NCBI GenBank assembly: GCA_026985515.1
Contig: JALSQH010000248.1
Coordinates: 1 to 6,679, forward strand
Origin: a bacterium
GTDB lineage: Bacteria; JALSQH01
Length of the DNA: 6,679 nt
Direction: 5' to 3'
Part shown: piece by piece, positions 6,286 to 6,679 of the stretch
Layout of the letters: every line of letters starts with the position of its first letter
Position numbering within the stretch: the stretch's first letter is position 1
Notes under the pieces: model-generated
Told to the model about the DNA's origin: nothing
Seen by the model: the letters and a program-made list of their open reading frames with translations, nothing else
Databases searched by the model: none
Translations under genes and position numbers: made by a program

Positions 6286-6679
6286 ATGGCTGAAGAAAAG
6301 GTAAAGTTAACGATTGATGGAATAGAGGTTGAGGCTCCAAAGGATTACAATTTAATCCAGGCGGCTGAGCTGATCGGCATAGAAATTCCGCACTTCTGTT
6401 ACCATCCTGCTCTTTCAATCAGTGGTAACTGCAGGATGTGTCTGGTGGAAGTGGAAATAAATGGAAGGAAACTTCCCAAACCGCAGCCTGCATGCGCCAC
6501 GAAGGTTGCTGAGGGGATGGTGGTTTACACCAATACCGAGAATATTCAGAATGCCAGGAAGGCTGTGCTTGAGTTTACTCTTATAAATCACCCTGTTGAT
6601 TGTCCCATCTGTGATCAGGCGGGTGAGTGCAAATTGCAGGATTACTATTTTGCCTACAGTCTGCAACCCAGCAGATTTA
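6286..6679 (+). CDS. nuoG: NADH-quinone oxidoreductase subunit G, N-terminal part (runs off right edge)
   Basis: NuoG (75-kDa subunit) is the large iron-sulfur protein that carries electrons from NuoF towards NuoI and NuoB. Only the first 131 residues are in the window and the frame is open at the edge. The N-terminal ferredoxin-like domain has the 2Fe-2S cluster N1b ligands C38, C49, C52 and C70 (C-x10-C-x2-C-x17-C). Next comes the N5 motif, H102 with C106, C109 and C115 in NHPVDCPICDQAGEC, the unusual His plus three Cys 4Fe-4S site. The N-terminus MAEEKVKLTIDG leads directly into the ferredoxin fold. GGGTGAG at 6275-6281 lies 4 bases before the ATG. The gap after nuoF is 19 bases, the longest between any two nuo genes here. 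Hydrogenase or formate dehydrogenase subunits share this N-terminus, but position after nuoF supports nuoG. Confidence 0.96.
   Translation, partial: MAEEKVKLTIDGIEVEAPKDYNLIQAAELIGIEIPHFCYHPALSISGNCRMCLVEVEINGRKLPKPQPACATKVAEGMVVYTNTENIQNARKAVLEFTLINHPVDCPICDQAGECKLQDYYFAYSLQPSRF

Noticed and set aside
6415-6666. 83-codon open frame on the - strand at the right end
   Set aside because: It is antisense to the iron-sulfur ligand region of nuoG, whose cysteine and histidine pattern fixes the + strand as coding.

Overview
The window looks like ordinary bacterial chromosome. It holds the transcription terminator gene rho followed by the first seven genes of a complex I operon (nuoABCDEFG), all on the + strand. 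NuoC and NuoD are separate proteins, unlike the fused NuoCD of Escherichia coli. The NADH-input subunits NuoE, NuoF and NuoG are present, so this is the full NADH-oxidising type of complex I and not the shortened 11-subunit form of cyanobacteria or archaea. Base composition is moderate, roughly low-forties percent GC by eye. A respiring bacterium is clear, but the lineage cannot be fixed from this sequence. Separate nuoC and nuoD plus an E. coli-length Rho fit several deep-branching Gram-negative phyla, and that placement is a weak inference.

Layout. Positions 1-413 are the 3' end of a gene that enters from the left edge; its product is not recognised. A strong intrinsic terminator (about 423-442) closes it. 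Positions 443-611 form the rho leader, with a plausible promoter that starts inside the terminator's T-rich tail. rho occupies 612-1871. The next 91 bases hold a near-consensus sigma70-type promoter, and its -10 element lies inside a long, almost perfect inverted repeat. nuoA (1963), nuoB (2332), nuoC (2805 or 2817), nuoD (3310), nuoE (4514), nuoF (5004) and nuoG (6286, running off the right edge) follow with gaps of 1-19 bases, as expected for one polycistronic transcript.

How the genes work together. NuoE, NuoF and NuoG form the NADH-oxidising module: FMN and cluster N3 in NuoF, a 2Fe-2S cluster in NuoE, and N1b and N5 in the visible part of NuoG. NuoB, NuoC and NuoD form part of the connecting module, which carries electrons through cluster N2 in NuoB to the quinone pocket between NuoB and NuoD. 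NuoA is a membrane subunit beside that pocket. The remaining subunits (NuoH to NuoN) presumably lie to the right. All cluster-binding cysteines expected in the visible parts are present, so nothing suggests decay.

I found no undescribed system here. The most interesting signal is the inverted repeat over the nuo promoter, which suggests repressor control of complex I by a dimeric regulator that is not encoded in this window.
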